From: WYZ-LMO8 sp964586135
GTDB taxonomy: Archaea > Thermoproteota > Methanomethylicia > Nezhaarchaeales > WYZ-LMO8
DNA length: 64,000 bases
NCBI GenBank assembly: GCA_964586135.1
Contig: CAZPGS010000001.1
Coordinates: 37,466 to 101,465, forward strand
Reading direction: 5' to 3'
Below are positions 16,835 to 24,794 of the stretch, piece after piece. The position numbers and the translations under genes were made by a program. Positions within the stretch are counted from its first letter, which is position 1. Each line of letters starts with the position of its first letter. The notes under the pieces were generated by a model. The model saw only the letters and a program-made list of their open reading frames with translations. It made no database searches and was not told the origin of the DNA.

Positions 16835-18643
16835 TCATGGTCCCTCCTTTTCCTCTGCCTCCTCCCTCTCAGGTATGTAATAGTACTCTCCTATGCTCTT
16901 CTGCTTCCTGTGGAGATAGGAGTCCGGCTTGTTTATCCTAACCCTCCCGCTGTGAAGGTCTCTCCTAAAGGTCACGTCGACTTCTCTCAAGAAGGCGTTG
17001 AAGCCACTCCTCAAGTCCATGGGGCTCGAAGCAACACCGTAGACTCCGGGCTTACCGCTAAAGACCATTATCGAATCAGCGACGGCGTCCATTACGACGA
17101 GGTCATGCTCAACGACGAAGGCCGCGGCCTTCCTCTCGTCGACGATCTTCCTGACGAGCTTTGCCATCATCAAGCGTTGTTCTACGTCTAAGTAAGCCGA
17201 GGGCTCGTCTAACAGGTAAATGTCCGCCTCTCTGGCCAATGCACACGCTATGCTAACTCGTTGGAGTTCTCCGCCGCTTAGGGATGATAGCTTACGATCG
17301 AAGAGGTGTTCGAGCATGAACGGCTGGCATATCTCGCTCTTGAACCAAGAAGAAGATAACACGCTCCCTAAATTCCTCGACAAGTAGTCGTATACAACTT
17401 CGTCGCTCTCAGGTGTCAAGTATTGTGGTTTGTAACTCAGCCTTATCTCGCTCTTTCCTTCCTTCGATATGCCCTCCAAGAGGGACCTCACGAACGTAGT
17501 CTTGCCGATTCCATTAGGACCCAGTATACCGATAACCTCCCCCTCGTGCACGACCCCTTGATTTACGGTGAGCTCGAAGACCCCTCCCACTTCGACTTTG
17601 AAGGAGGGCCACGAGAAGAGCTCGTTGACGGCAAGTGATTCCCTAGGCCTAGGTCTTAGCCTGAATTTTACGGGCTCGCTCCTGAATCTCACGTTCTCGC
17701 CGGGTATGTAGCCATCGAGGTATATGTTTATGCCCACTCGGACCCCGTATGGCTGAGAGGCTATGCCATAGGCCCCTGGCTTGCCGTACATGATGCACAC
17801 CTTGTCCGAGGCGTAGTCTAGTATCGCAAGGTCATGCTCGGCCACGACGACGGCCTTTCCCTCTTGCGAGAGTGACCTTATGACCTTTGAGACTCTGAGC
17901 CTCTGCATTACGTCGAGATAGCTTGCCGGTTCGTCAAATATGTAGACGTCGGCTTCTCGGCTACACGCGGCTATTATGGCCAACCTCTGCAACTCCCCGC
18001 CGCACAGGGCTGAGACCTCTCTATCAGCTATGTCAATTAAGTCGAGCTCCTTCGCTAAATCCCTCCACGAGCCCTTCTCATCAACTTTAGTGAGGAGGTC
18101 TTTGACGGTGCCCTTAACATATCTAGATATTAGGTCAACATGTTGTATTTTATGTACAATGCGTAATTTCCCGGAATACAAATCTCGAAAGTATGGCTGA
18201 AGCTCGGTGCCTGCAAAAAAGCGCACTACGTCGTCCCTCGTTAGTCGAAGCTCTATGTTTCCGAGGTTCGGCACGAGGTCGCCAGCTAAAATGCGAAGTA
18301 TCGTGGTCTTTCCCGTGCCGTTGGGGCCTATCAAACCTAAGACTTGGCCTCTTCTAGGCGGGGGGAGCCTGTATAGCCTAAAGCCATTGGCTCCGTACTG
18401 ATGAACACACTCACGCCCTATCTCCTCTGGCAAGTTGACTATAGTTATAGCCGAGAATGGGCATTTCTTGACGCAAATACCGCACCCTACACAAAGGTTC
18501 TCCTTTATCATCGGCCTTTGAGATTCCTCGCTCATCTCGATGGCCATCACTTTATTTTTGACCAGTGGGCAGAAGCGGAGGCACTCCTTGTAACACTCTT
18601 TCGGTTTACAGAGGTCTTTGTCTATGACGGCTATTCGGGGCAT
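16835..18643 (-). CDS. Ribosome recycling ATPase ABCE1/Rli1
   Basis: Twin ABC ATPase that splits ribosomes after termination. The N-terminal iron-sulfur domain (about 1-70) has ferredoxin-like cysteines, including CVGCGICVKKCP. It is followed by ABC1 with Walker A GPNGTGKTT and ABC2 with GPNGIGKTT. The second signature is the canonical LSGGELQRV, but the first reads LCGGELQRL, with cysteine in place of the nearly invariant serine (TGC codon checked in the DNA). ATG 18643 is preferred over 18658 because GGAGGGG lies directly before it, giving MPRIAVIDK. About 602 residues, normal for the family. Confidence 0.96.
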   Translation of the reverse strand: MPRIAVIDKDLCKPKECYKECLRFCPLVKNKVMAIEMSEESQRPMIKENLCVGCGICVKKCPFSAITIVNLPEEIGRECVHQYGANGFRLYRLPPPRRGQVLGLIGPNGTGKTTILRILAGDLVPNLGNIELRLTRDDVVRFFAGTELQPYFRDLYSGKLRIVHKIQHVDLISRYVKGTVKDLLTKVDEKGSWRDLAKELDLIDIADREVSALCGGELQRLAIIAACSREADVYIFDEPASYLDVMQRLRVSKVIRSLSQEGKAVVVAEHDLAILDYASDKVCIMYGKPGAYGIASQPYGVRVGINIYLDGYIPGENVRFRSEPVKFRLRPRPRESLAVNELFSWPSFKVEVGGVFELTVNQGVVHEGEVIGILGPNGIGKTTFVRSLLEGISKEGKSEIRLSYKPQYLTPESDEVVYDYLSRNLGSVLSSSWFKSEICQPFMLEHLFDRKLSSLSGGELQRVSIACALAREADIYLLDEPSAYLDVEQRLMMAKLVRKIVDERKAAAFVVEHDLVVMDAVADSIMVFSGKPGVYGVASSPMDLRSGFNAFLREVDVTFRRDLHSGRVRINKPDSYLHRKQKSIGEYYYIPEREEAEEKEGP

Positions 18644-18851
18644 GGTATTCCCCTCCATCGGACTTCAGAATCGTTTTAGCAAAATTGAGCTACACGACGA
18701 CTCAATAAATCATTCACCTACTTCATGGTCGCCTACAATACGTTTGCTTTTACAGACCTCTTCATCTTATTATCATAATTAACAAAGCGTTTCCCGATAA
18801 CTAAGCAAATCGGGGGTCGCGTGTCGTCAGGGTTCAAGACTTAAATCAAAA

Positions 18852-19577
18852 ATGAATGGGGGTCATCACCACTCCTCTTCCCATTCCTCCTCTTCCCATT
18901 CCTCCTCCTCTTCCCATTCCTCCCATTCTTCCTCCATTTCCACGCCCCCTGAAGCGCTTTCTGAAGAGTTATGGCTTTATTTAAAGTTACCGATCAAATT
19001 CTTTAGGGAAGCTTTTAAAGGTCTTCCTTATAAAACACACACGAAGGTGTCGTCGGTGAAGTTCAACTTGTTAGTGTCGACGTATCGAAATAGGGAGGAC
19101 GACTGTATCAGTGAGCTGTGGTACCTCTTTCGAGAGCTAGGCGACGACCAAGTAGAGGTGCGTAGGGCTCTAGTCCCCGGCCTCTTATTGGTGAAGACTA
19201 AGCTGGACGCCTACGAGGCCTCTAAGAAAATAGGAGAGATAGCTAAGGAAAGGCCGTGGGACGTTAGGTATACGCTTAAGCTCACCCCGATAGATGCTGT
19301 CACAAGCGATGATATTGAGGAGATAAAGAGGGTTGCCGTCTCGTTTGCCAATAAGAAGATAAGCGAGGGCGAGACTTATCGAATAACCGTAAATAAGAGG
19401 GTCTCCGGTATAAGTAGCCGAAGGCTTATAGAAGAGATAGCCGAAGAAGTCAATAGAAAGGTCAACCTGAAAAATCCTGATAAAATTCTGCAAATAGAGA
19501 TCATCGGCAAAGACGTGGGGATAGCAATATTGAGGCCAGAAGACATAGTTTCTATAGTGAAGATAACTACCTCCTAA
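18852..19577 (+). CDS. THUMP-domain RNA-binding protein (COG1818 type) with His/Ser-rich N-terminal tract
   Basis: The C-terminal 174 residues resemble archaeal THUMP proteins of the COG1818/Tan1-like group, predicted to bind tRNA: MKFNLLVSTYRNREDDCISE, then a THUMP core including SGISSRRLIEEIAEEVNRKV and IGKDVGIAILRPEDI. The long frame from ATG 18852 adds 68 residues, with MNGG then about two dozen His and Ser residues, encoded by a pyrimidine-rich tandem repeat, and an amphipathic segment WLYLKLPIKFFREAFK. A strong TATA-like CTTATAAAAC (19027-19036) lies inside the frame about 25 bases before an in-frame GTG (19056). A leaderless short form beginning MKFNLLVS is therefore plausible, and the true N-terminus is open. 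Its end overlaps the next, convergent gene by 4 bases. Confidence 0.72.
   Translation: MNGGHHHSSSHSSSSHSSSSSHSSHSSSISTPPEALSEELWLYLKLPIKFFREAFKGLPYKTHTKVSSVKFNLLVSTYRNREDDCISELWYLFRELGDDQVEVRRALVPGLLLVKTKLDAYEASKKIGEIAKERPWDVRYTLKLTPIDAVTSDDIEEIKRVAVSFANKKISEGETYRITVNKRVSGISSRRLIEEIAEEVNRKVNLKNPDKILQIEIIGKDVGIAILRPEDIVSIVKITTS
18867..18940 (+). repeat. Pyrimidine-rich short tandem repeat (His/Ser codons)
   Basis: Imperfect repeats of TCCTCTTCCCATTCC run through this stretch, almost purely C/T on the plus strand apart from CAT/CAC codons. In frame they give alternating Ser runs and single His. Such homopyrimidine-homopurine mirror-like DNA can slip in replication or form triplex structures. 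Confidence 0.7.
19027..19036 (+). promoter_or_regulatory. Internal TATA-like element within the THUMP reading frame
   Basis: CTTATAAAAC is among the best TATA matches in the window. With the usual 25-27 base spacing, transcription would begin at about 19057, at the in-frame GTG 19056 that starts MKFNLLVS, the N-terminus expected for the THUMP family. Confidence 0.45.
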
Positions 19578-20464
19578 GTATTCAATAGGGACGTCCTCGT
19601 CAAAACGCTCTTCAGCTCAGGGCTTAAGGCCGAGGATTTATAGCTAGTCGTGCGTAGCTCTTCGTCGCTTATACGGAGGATTTTAAGTAAGGGCCTTGCT
19701 TCGCATGGTCGAGAGAAGTCGAGCTGCTCTACCTCCTTTATGAAGGGGGTAGAGAACAGGAGCTTAAGCCTCTCGTCGGAGGTCCCTCTACTTAGTGACA
19801 ATATGTAAAGGTAAAACTCCCTAGCTCTATCGCCCATCCCTGCGATTTCTAGCGCGCAGACTATTTGATTCTCGCAGGCAAGACGCAAGAGGAACTCTAT
19901 GTTGAATTTGTTGCTTATGTTCTTCCCCAAGGCGAAGGCCTTAATCGTATGATAGAAGACAAAAAATACATGAAGCGGCGATAGAGCTAGTCCAGGTCGT
20001 GACGCTGCCCACACGACGTCGGTACCCTCAAAAGTTCTCTCAAGCAGTCGAATAACTTCTCGTGATGGCAACTCCTCTTTCAACCTTATGTGCAATACCC
20101 TTAAATCCATTTCACCCCCTTTTTCACTCATCATAAGGGTTAGCAACTTTTTTGCTTTGTCCGCTGTGGCCGAGGTCGTAGACCCCCCGTGAACTGAAGG
20201 TATTAGCGTGATCTCGTTAATGTTGTCCGCTGAAGAATATAAGCCGCCCATTAAATTTACGTCAACGCCATCAACTAAGACTATTATGTCGCTCCTAATC
20301 TTTTCTCCGCTAGACTCAAAGACCCTCTTGAAGAGGATTTCATTGTCTTTACACGCTAAATAAATCACATCTCTTATACTTAGCCCTTGACGAACCTCGA
20401 CCTCGACAGAGCTCGTCTTAGCCAAACCCCTAAGAACGGCTAAGAAGTTCACTTTAACCTTCAC
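19574..20464 (-). CDS. Fusion of MoaD/ThiS-like beta-grasp domain with KEOPS subunit Cgi121
   Basis: The 296-residue protein has two parts. Residues 1-95 resemble MoaD/ThiS/Urm1 sulfur carriers: VKVNFLAVLRGLAK, a conserved DIIVLVDGVDVN, and ITLIPSVHGG with a Gly-Gly where free MoaD proteins end. After a short linker the rest resembles Cgi121, the KEOPS subunit that recruits tRNA for t6A37 synthesis: LSPLHVFFVFYHTIKAF, NISNKFNIEFLLRLACENQ, then ALEIAGMGDRA and the C-terminal ALSPELKSVL helix. GTG 20464 is chosen because GGAGG lies 9 bases upstream. An internal ATG (20110) begins the Cgi121 part (MDLRVLHIRL) after AGGGGGTGA, so separate Cgi121 might also be made. Both domain calls are by motif memory. 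Confidence 0.72.
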   Translation of the reverse strand: MKVKVNFLAVLRGLAKTSSVEVEVRQGLSIRDVIYLACKDNEILFKRVFESSGEKIRSDIIVLVDGVDVNLMGGLYSSADNINEITLIPSVHGGSTTSATADKAKKLLTLMMSEKGGEMDLRVLHIRLKEELPSREVIRLLERTFEGTDVVWAASRPGLALSPLHVFFVFYHTIKAFALGKNISNKFNIEFLLRLACENQIVCALEIAGMGDRAREFYLYILSLSRGTSDERLKLLFSTPFIKEVEQLDFSRPCEARPLLKILRISDEELRTTSYKSSALSPELKSVLTRTSLLNT

Positions 20465-20563
20465 GCTAGCGAGCCTCCTATTGAGGTCGGTTGAGGTACA
20501 TTTTTTCACCCCTCAGAGTAGGTCAGCCTCGTCATCCCTCGCTCCTAAGAGAGACGACAAATG

Positions 20564-20572
20564 TATTTAAAC
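20564..20572 (+). promoter_or_regulatory. TATA-like element of the radical SAM gene
   Basis: TATTTAAAC lies in the divergent gap and would start transcription at about 20594, just before ATG 20601. This supports that start over GTG 20589 and suggests a near-leaderless mRNA. Confidence 0.45.
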
Positions 20573-20600
20573 GTTAAAGAGAGGTTATGTGCAGGAAGCT

Positions 20601-21797
20601 ATGACGGCACTTACTGGCAACAGTAATCCTGTGTGGCTAAAAAAGGAGCTACTTAAGGCAGTCCAAGAAAGGTTGAAAGATGAGGAGCTTAAGGTGGCAA
20701 AGAACGATTGGCACTCGAGGCGAAAGCCTATAGGTTGCGGCCTGACGATACATCCGGGCATCGGCTGTCCAATGCAATGCAGTTACTGCTACATCTACGA
20801 CATGGGCTTTAGTAAGCACGTCACCCCCTACTCTCTTAGCGGGCTTCAGCTCGTAACCGCCCTCCTCTTCAACAAGTACTTCTACCCAACTAGGTGGGGT
20901 ACCTACTTAGCATTTGGTAGCGTAACAGAGCCCTTTCTTCCAAGCGTATTGCCAAAGACTCTTGAGTACCTAAAGGCTATAAGAGAGTACTTGGGCAATC
21001 CTTGCCAAGTCTCAACCAAAATGGTCATAAATGATGAAAGCATCGATGAACTTGCAAGAGCCAGTAACTCTAAGCTCTCGATCTTGGTTACGGTGACGAC
21101 TCTGAGCCAGTATGTGGACTTAGAAAGGAGAGCTCCACATCCCTTTAAGAGGTTAGAGCTCGTAGGTAGGCTCAGGAGCAAAGGGTTTAAGCCATTCATT
21201 TTCATGAGGCCCCTATTGCCAGGTTTAAAAGTTGAAGAAATAGACGAGATCGTAGAGCAAGCGAAAGCTTCAGGAGCTTATGGCGTGGTCGTCGGAAACT
21301 TGAGGTTGTCATCAAGTATAATAAGAAGGTTGATGAGTGAGGGCGTTGATGTTGTCCGGTACTTAAAGGTCGACCCCGACAAGTTGCAAAGCACGTTTGT
21401 CAACGTGAGGGTTAACCACTTTGTGCAATCCCTCATTAAGGAGAGGGCTTTGAACAAAGGGCTCATATTCTTAAAGAGAGCATGTTGCGCCAACACTGTT
21501 TCGCAACTACTTAGCGGATACAATGATGTCATATGCCCTTCTCTATGCTTTTTAAACGAAGACTCATGTGAAAAATCTTGTCCCTCTCGATGTAGGGCAA
21601 AAGCGAGAGGCGAGCCCAAGCATCTCAACTTCAACGAATTAATAAGAGAGGTTCTCGGATCTGACGACTACGAAATGGAAGTGGAGGACTACACGGTGTA
21701 CATCAAGCTGAAGAAGCCTTTGAGGTATGAAGGGGTAGCGGGCTTCGCGCTATCGTACTTATTCCGTAGAAGAGTTCGCTTTGTGAGGCGTTTTTAG
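20601..21797 (+). CDS. Radical SAM protein of unassigned function (SPL/COG1533-like)
   Basis: The protein has the radical SAM cysteine triad in CPMQCSYCYIYDMG near residue 55, followed by an AFGSVTEPFLP strand similar to the T[DE]PYQP segment of spore-photoproduct-lyase-like radical SAM proteins, and CQVSTKM further on. The C-terminal part has an unusual cysteine group (CC, then CPSLC, C, CPSRC between about residues 296 and 336) that could bind an auxiliary iron-sulfur cluster. Substrate unknown. Its 3' end overlaps the convergent eS17 gene by 39 bases. GTG 20589 is an alternative start. Alone in its transcription unit. Confidence 0.75.
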   Translation: MTALTGNSNPVWLKKELLKAVQERLKDEELKVAKNDWHSRRKPIGCGLTIHPGIGCPMQCSYCYIYDMGFSKHVTPYSLSGLQLVTALLFNKYFYPTRWGTYLAFGSVTEPFLPSVLPKTLEYLKAIREYLGNPCQVSTKMVINDESIDELARASNSKLSILVTVTTLSQYVDLERRAPHPFKRLELVGRLRSKGFKPFIFMRPLLPGLKVEEIDEIVEQAKASGAYGVVVGNLRLSSSIIRRLMSEGVDVVRYLKVDPDKLQSTFVNVRVNHFVQSLIKERALNKGLIFLKRACCANTVSQLLSGYNDVICPSLCFLNEDSCEKSCPSRCRAKARGEPKHLNFNELIREVLGSDDYEMEVEDYTVYIKLKKPLRYEGVAGFALSYLFRRRVRFVRRF

Positions 21798-22013
21798 GTC
21801 TTGGCTTTGTGCGACCGCTCCGGGGGCCTTGTACCGCTTAGCGAGCCTGGTCAAATATCCGCTCACTCTGTTCAGCAAGTGCTTGGCCCTGATCGTGGAT
21901 ACTTCCAAGACCAGTTTTTTGTTCTGCCTGTAATCCAGGCTCACTTTGTCGTAGTACTGTTGGAATATCTGACGAGCTAGCCTTTTAACGGATGCAGGCC
22001 TAACCTTGCCCAT
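21759..22013 (-). CDS. rps17e: Small ribosomal subunit protein eS17
   Basis: Archaeal/eukaryotic 30S protein. The 84 residues begin MGKVRPASVKRLARQIFQQY and contain NKKLVLEV and the LLNRVSGYLTRLAKR helix, the eS17 pattern. The C-terminal tail (about 67-84) is longer than usual and lies within the overlap with the radical SAM gene. Divergent from the histone gene. Confidence 0.9.
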   Translation of the reverse strand: MGKVRPASVKRLARQIFQQYYDKVSLDYRQNKKLVLEVSTIRAKHLLNRVSGYLTRLAKRYKAPGAVAQSQDLKTPHKANSSTE

Positions 22014-22059
22014 GTCTCTTCAACCTGTCTTTGTCTTCTTCTGCTCTAACAAGGTTTAG

Positions 22060-22069
22060 TTTTTAAATT
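22060..22069 (+). promoter_or_regulatory. TATA-like element of the histone gene
   Basis: TTTTTAAATT gives a predicted start near 22091 and a leader of about 57 bases. The leader includes two exact copies of TCAGGGGGTAG (22087-22097 and 22114-22124). Confidence 0.5.
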
Positions 22070-22086
22070 TTCTCGATTGGGGGCTT

Positions 22087-22124
22087 TCAGGGGGTAGCTG
22101 GTAGCTTAATACCTCAGGGGGTAG
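22087..22124 (+). repeat. Direct repeat pair in the histone gene leader
   Basis: TCAGGGGGTAG occurs at 22087-22097 and again at 22114-22124, 27 bases apart, straddling or just after the predicted transcription start. It could be a regulator site or a leader RNA element; function is unknown. Confidence 0.6.
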
Positions 22125-22147
22125 TAGTACTAGGTGGTGGCGATAGT

Positions 22148-22384
22148 ATGGCTGAGCTACCGTTAGCCCCTATAGACAGGATAATCAGGAGAGCCGGTGC
22201 TGAGCGCGTCGGAGACGATGCCGTCAAAGCCTTGTGCAAGATTCTCGAGGACGTCGCCCTTGACATCGCACGAGAGGCCGTAGAACTGGCTCGCCATGCG
22301 GGTAGGAAGACCGTTACTGCCGAAGACATAAATCTAGCAGTAAAACACGTACTTCGCTGGCTCAGTGCAAGCCTATACAAGTGA
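22148..22384 (+). CDS. Archaeal histone
   Basis: Single histone-fold protein that dimerises and wraps DNA. The 78 residues contain LPLAPIDRIIRRAGAERVGD, VKALCKILEDVALDIAREAV and GRKTVTAEDINLAVKHVL, matching the alpha1-L1-alpha2-L2-alpha3 fold of HMfB-like proteins. About 8 residues extend past the usual end (LRWLSASLYK). ATG 22148 follows TAGGTGGTGGCGAT. Histone presence separates this organism from Sulfolobales-type crenarchaea, which lack it. Confidence 0.95.
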   Translation: MAELPLAPIDRIIRRAGAERVGDDAVKALCKILEDVALDIAREAVELARHAGRKTVTAEDINLAVKHVLRWLSASLYK

Positions 22385-22419
22385 AATTCGAAATAATTAA
22401 TCCTCTTCCATTAGAAAAG

Positions 22420-22428
22420 ATTATATAG
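22420..22428 (+). promoter_or_regulatory. TATA box of the thermosome gene
   Basis: ATTATATAG preceded by AGAAAAG, a strong archaeal BRE/TATA combination. The predicted start is about 22450, 35 bases before ATG 22485. Confidence 0.55.
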
Positions 22429-22484
22429 AAGCCTTTTCTCATAACTGTCCGAAAAAGTATAGGCTAATGTTAGGTGATGATGCC

Positions 22485-24140
22485 ATGGCCGCTGTTAGCG
22501 GAATTCCCGTCCTAATATTGAAAGAGGGCGCAACAAGGACTCATGGTAGAGAAGCTCAAAGGGCTAACATAGCCGCTGCAAGAGCAGTAGCCGAGACGCT
22601 AAAGACGACCTTGGGTCCACGAGGCATGGACAAAATGCTTGTGGACAGCCTAGGAGACGTCACCATAACAAATGATGGCGCGACGATACTCGACGAAATG
22701 GATGTTCAGCACGCCGCGGCCAAGATGCTCGTGGAGATAGCCAAGGCCCAAGACGAGGAAGTCGGCGACGGAACAACTACCGTTGTAGTCTTGGCGGGCG
22801 AGTTACTGAAGAAAGCAGAAGAGCTCATGGTCAAGAACATCCACCCGACTGTCATAATAGACGGCTACGGCAAAGCGCTTGAGTTCTGCCAAAAAGAGCT
22901 TGAGAAGCTAAGCTTGCCCGTCGGCCTCCAAAATGAAGACCTCTTGAAATTGATAGCCCAGACGTCGATGCACGCTAAGGTGGTGAGCGCCGCGAGGGAT
23001 TACTTGGCGGAGCTGGCCGTCAAGGCCGTTAAGCAGATAATTGAGGAGAGGGACGGCAAGCTTGTTGCTGACGTCGACCAGGTGCAATTAATTAAGAAAC
23101 AAGGCGGCAGCGTCATGGACACTAAGCTGGTTCAAGGAATTATAGTAGACAAGGAGGTCGTTCACACTGGCATGCCAAAGCGCATAGAGAACGCGAAGAT
23201 CGCGCTCCTTGATTGTCCATTAGAGGTGGAGAAGACCGAGATCGATGCAGAAATAAGGATAAGCGACCCCGCTCAAATGAAGGCCTTCATAGAGGAAGAG
23301 GAGAAGATGTTAAAGGGGATGGTAGAGAAGATTAGGAGCATCGGCGCAAACGTCGTGTTTTGCCAGAAGGGCATTGATGACGTAGCTCAGCACTACCTAG
23401 CCAAAGCCGGAATTTTAGCAGCTCGAAGAGTGAAGAAGTCAGACATGGAAAAACTAGCTCGAGCCACTGGCGCTAGGATCGTCACCAACATCGAGGACTT
23501 AACGCCAAACGACCTAGGATATGCCGAGCTCGTCGAAGAGAGGAAGATAGCCGACGAGAAGTTAATATTCGTTGAGAACTGCAAGAACCCGAGGTCCGTG
23601 GCCATACTGATAAGGGGAGGGCTGGAGAAGTTTGTAGAAGAGGCCGAGAGAGCGCTAAAGGACGCTCTGAGCTCAGTCGCTAGGGCAATCGAATGGGGGC
23701 GCTACGTACCCGGCGGCGGAGCCATCGAGGTAGAGCTGGCTAAGAGGTTGCGCGAGTACGCGGCTAAGGTGGGAGGAAAAGAGCAACTAGCAATAGAGGC
23801 CTTTGCCAGCGCTCTAGAGGCGATACCGAGAACGCTAGCGGAGAACGGAGGGCACGATCCGATAGACGTGATGATGGCCTTACGCGCAGAGCATGAAAAG
23901 GAAGGCAACTACTACGTGGGTGTGGACGTTTACACAGGAAAACCCGTCGACATGCTTAAGATGGGCGTCATAGAGCCTCTAGCAGTTAAGGCGACTGCTC
24001 TGAAGGCTGCTACCGAAGCAGCTGCCATGATATTGCGCATAGACGATGTAATAGCAGCTGCTAGGAGCGAGGCAACGAAGGAGAAAGGAGGAGTAGGGAC
24101 TAAAGAGAAGGAGGAGGGCGAAGAGAAGGAGAAAGACTAA
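22485..24140 (+). CDS. Thermosome (group II chaperonin) subunit
   Basis: ATP-driven protein-folding chaperonin of the CCT/TRiC family. The 551 residues contain the equatorial motifs TLGPRGMDKMLVDSLGD and GDGTTTVVVLAGELL, the apical region with GGSVMDTKLVQGIIVD, and the C-terminal VGVDVYTGKPVDM. The tail is acidic/basic (KEKEEGEEKEKD) rather than Gly-Gly-Met repeats. ATG 22485 is chosen because AGGTGAT (22475-22481) lies just upstream; an ATG at 22467 precedes that site. Confidence 0.97.
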   Translation: MAAVSGIPVLILKEGATRTHGREAQRANIAAARAVAETLKTTLGPRGMDKMLVDSLGDVTITNDGATILDEMDVQHAAAKMLVEIAKAQDEEVGDGTTTVVVLAGELLKKAEELMVKNIHPTVIIDGYGKALEFCQKELEKLSLPVGLQNEDLLKLIAQTSMHAKVVSAARDYLAELAVKAVKQIIEERDGKLVADVDQVQLIKKQGGSVMDTKLVQGIIVDKEVVHTGMPKRIENAKIALLDCPLEVEKTEIDAEIRISDPAQMKAFIEEEEKMLKGMVEKIRSIGANVVFCQKGIDDVAQHYLAKAGILAARRVKKSDMEKLARATGARIVTNIEDLTPNDLGYAELVEERKIADEKLIFVENCKNPRSVAILIRGGLEKFVEEAERALKDALSSVARAIEWGRYVPGGGAIEVELAKRLREYAAKVGGKEQLAIEAFASALEAIPRTLAENGGHDPIDVMMALRAEHEKEGNYYVGVDVYTGKPVDMLKMGVIEPLAVKATALKAATEAAAMILRIDDVIAAARSEATKEKGGVGTKEKEEGEEKEKD

Positions 24141-24179
24141 AACGCCGCTTTCTTTTTAAACAAATAGCCGTGAAAGAAC

Positions 24180-24794
24180 TTGAGGTTGTTAATAACTGGG
24201 ACGCCTTCTACTGGCAAGACGACTATAGCAAAGAGGTTGGCCGAGGTCCTAAATTATCGGCACGTCGAGGTTGCAAAGGTAGTAGTCGAGGAGAAATTGT
24301 ATAAAGGTTTGGACAAAGCGAGGGGTAGCCTCATTGTAGATGTTAAGAGAGCTAGAAAATTTTTTGCGGCATATTTCGTAAAGCACCGCGATGTCATCCT
24401 CGACAGCCACGTTGTTGAGATATTTCCAAGAAATTTCATAGATAAGGTGCTAGTTCTAAGAGCGCATCCTCTCCTCATCTTAAAGAGAGGAGTCGAAAGA
24501 GGGTGGCCCTTGGAAAAATGCTTGGAAAATGCGCAAGCAGAGCTATTAGGGGTATGTCTTTTTGATGCCTTACGATTTTATGGGAGAAAGAAGGTCTGGC
24601 AAATCGACTGCACGTGTCGCTCGGTAGAGGAGGCTGTCTCAGAGATCCTAGACATACTCCGAAATAGGAGGAGAAGGAATATAGATTGGCTTACAGAACT
24701 TGAGAAGGAGAGGAGGCTCGACTTATTACTGGAGCTGGAAAAAGCTCGTGATCTTCCTGTAGATCTCTTCAAACTTCTGAGCGATTGTAGATAG
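24180..24794 (+). CDS. Adenylate kinase 6 / Fap7-type NTPase
   Basis: P-loop nucleoside monophosphate kinase of the AK6/hCINAP/Fap7 group, which also acts in late small-subunit maturation at the site of eS/uS11. GTPSTGKTT (residues 7-15) is the Walker A; ILDSHVVEIFP fits the NMP-binding DxH segment of this family and VLRAHPLLILKR the Walker-type strand. The 204 residues include a basic C-terminal extension RNRRRRNIDW. TTG start at 24180. The last 69 bases overlap the convergent pilin-like gene. Confidence 0.82.
   Translation: MRLLITGTPSTGKTTIAKRLAEVLNYRHVEVAKVVVEEKLYKGLDKARGSLIVDVKRARKFFAAYFVKHRDVILDSHVVEIFPRNFIDKVLVLRAHPLLILKRGVERGWPLEKCLENAQAELLGVCLFDALRFYGRKKVWQIDCTCRSVEEAVSEILDILRNRRRRNIDWLTELEKERRLDLLLELEKARDLPVDLFKLLSDCR

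Noticed and set aside
18852..18880. Vector-derived His tag
   Set aside because: The His residues are interspersed singly among Ser runs over about 70 bases and the rest of the frame is genomic; this is not a tag leader.
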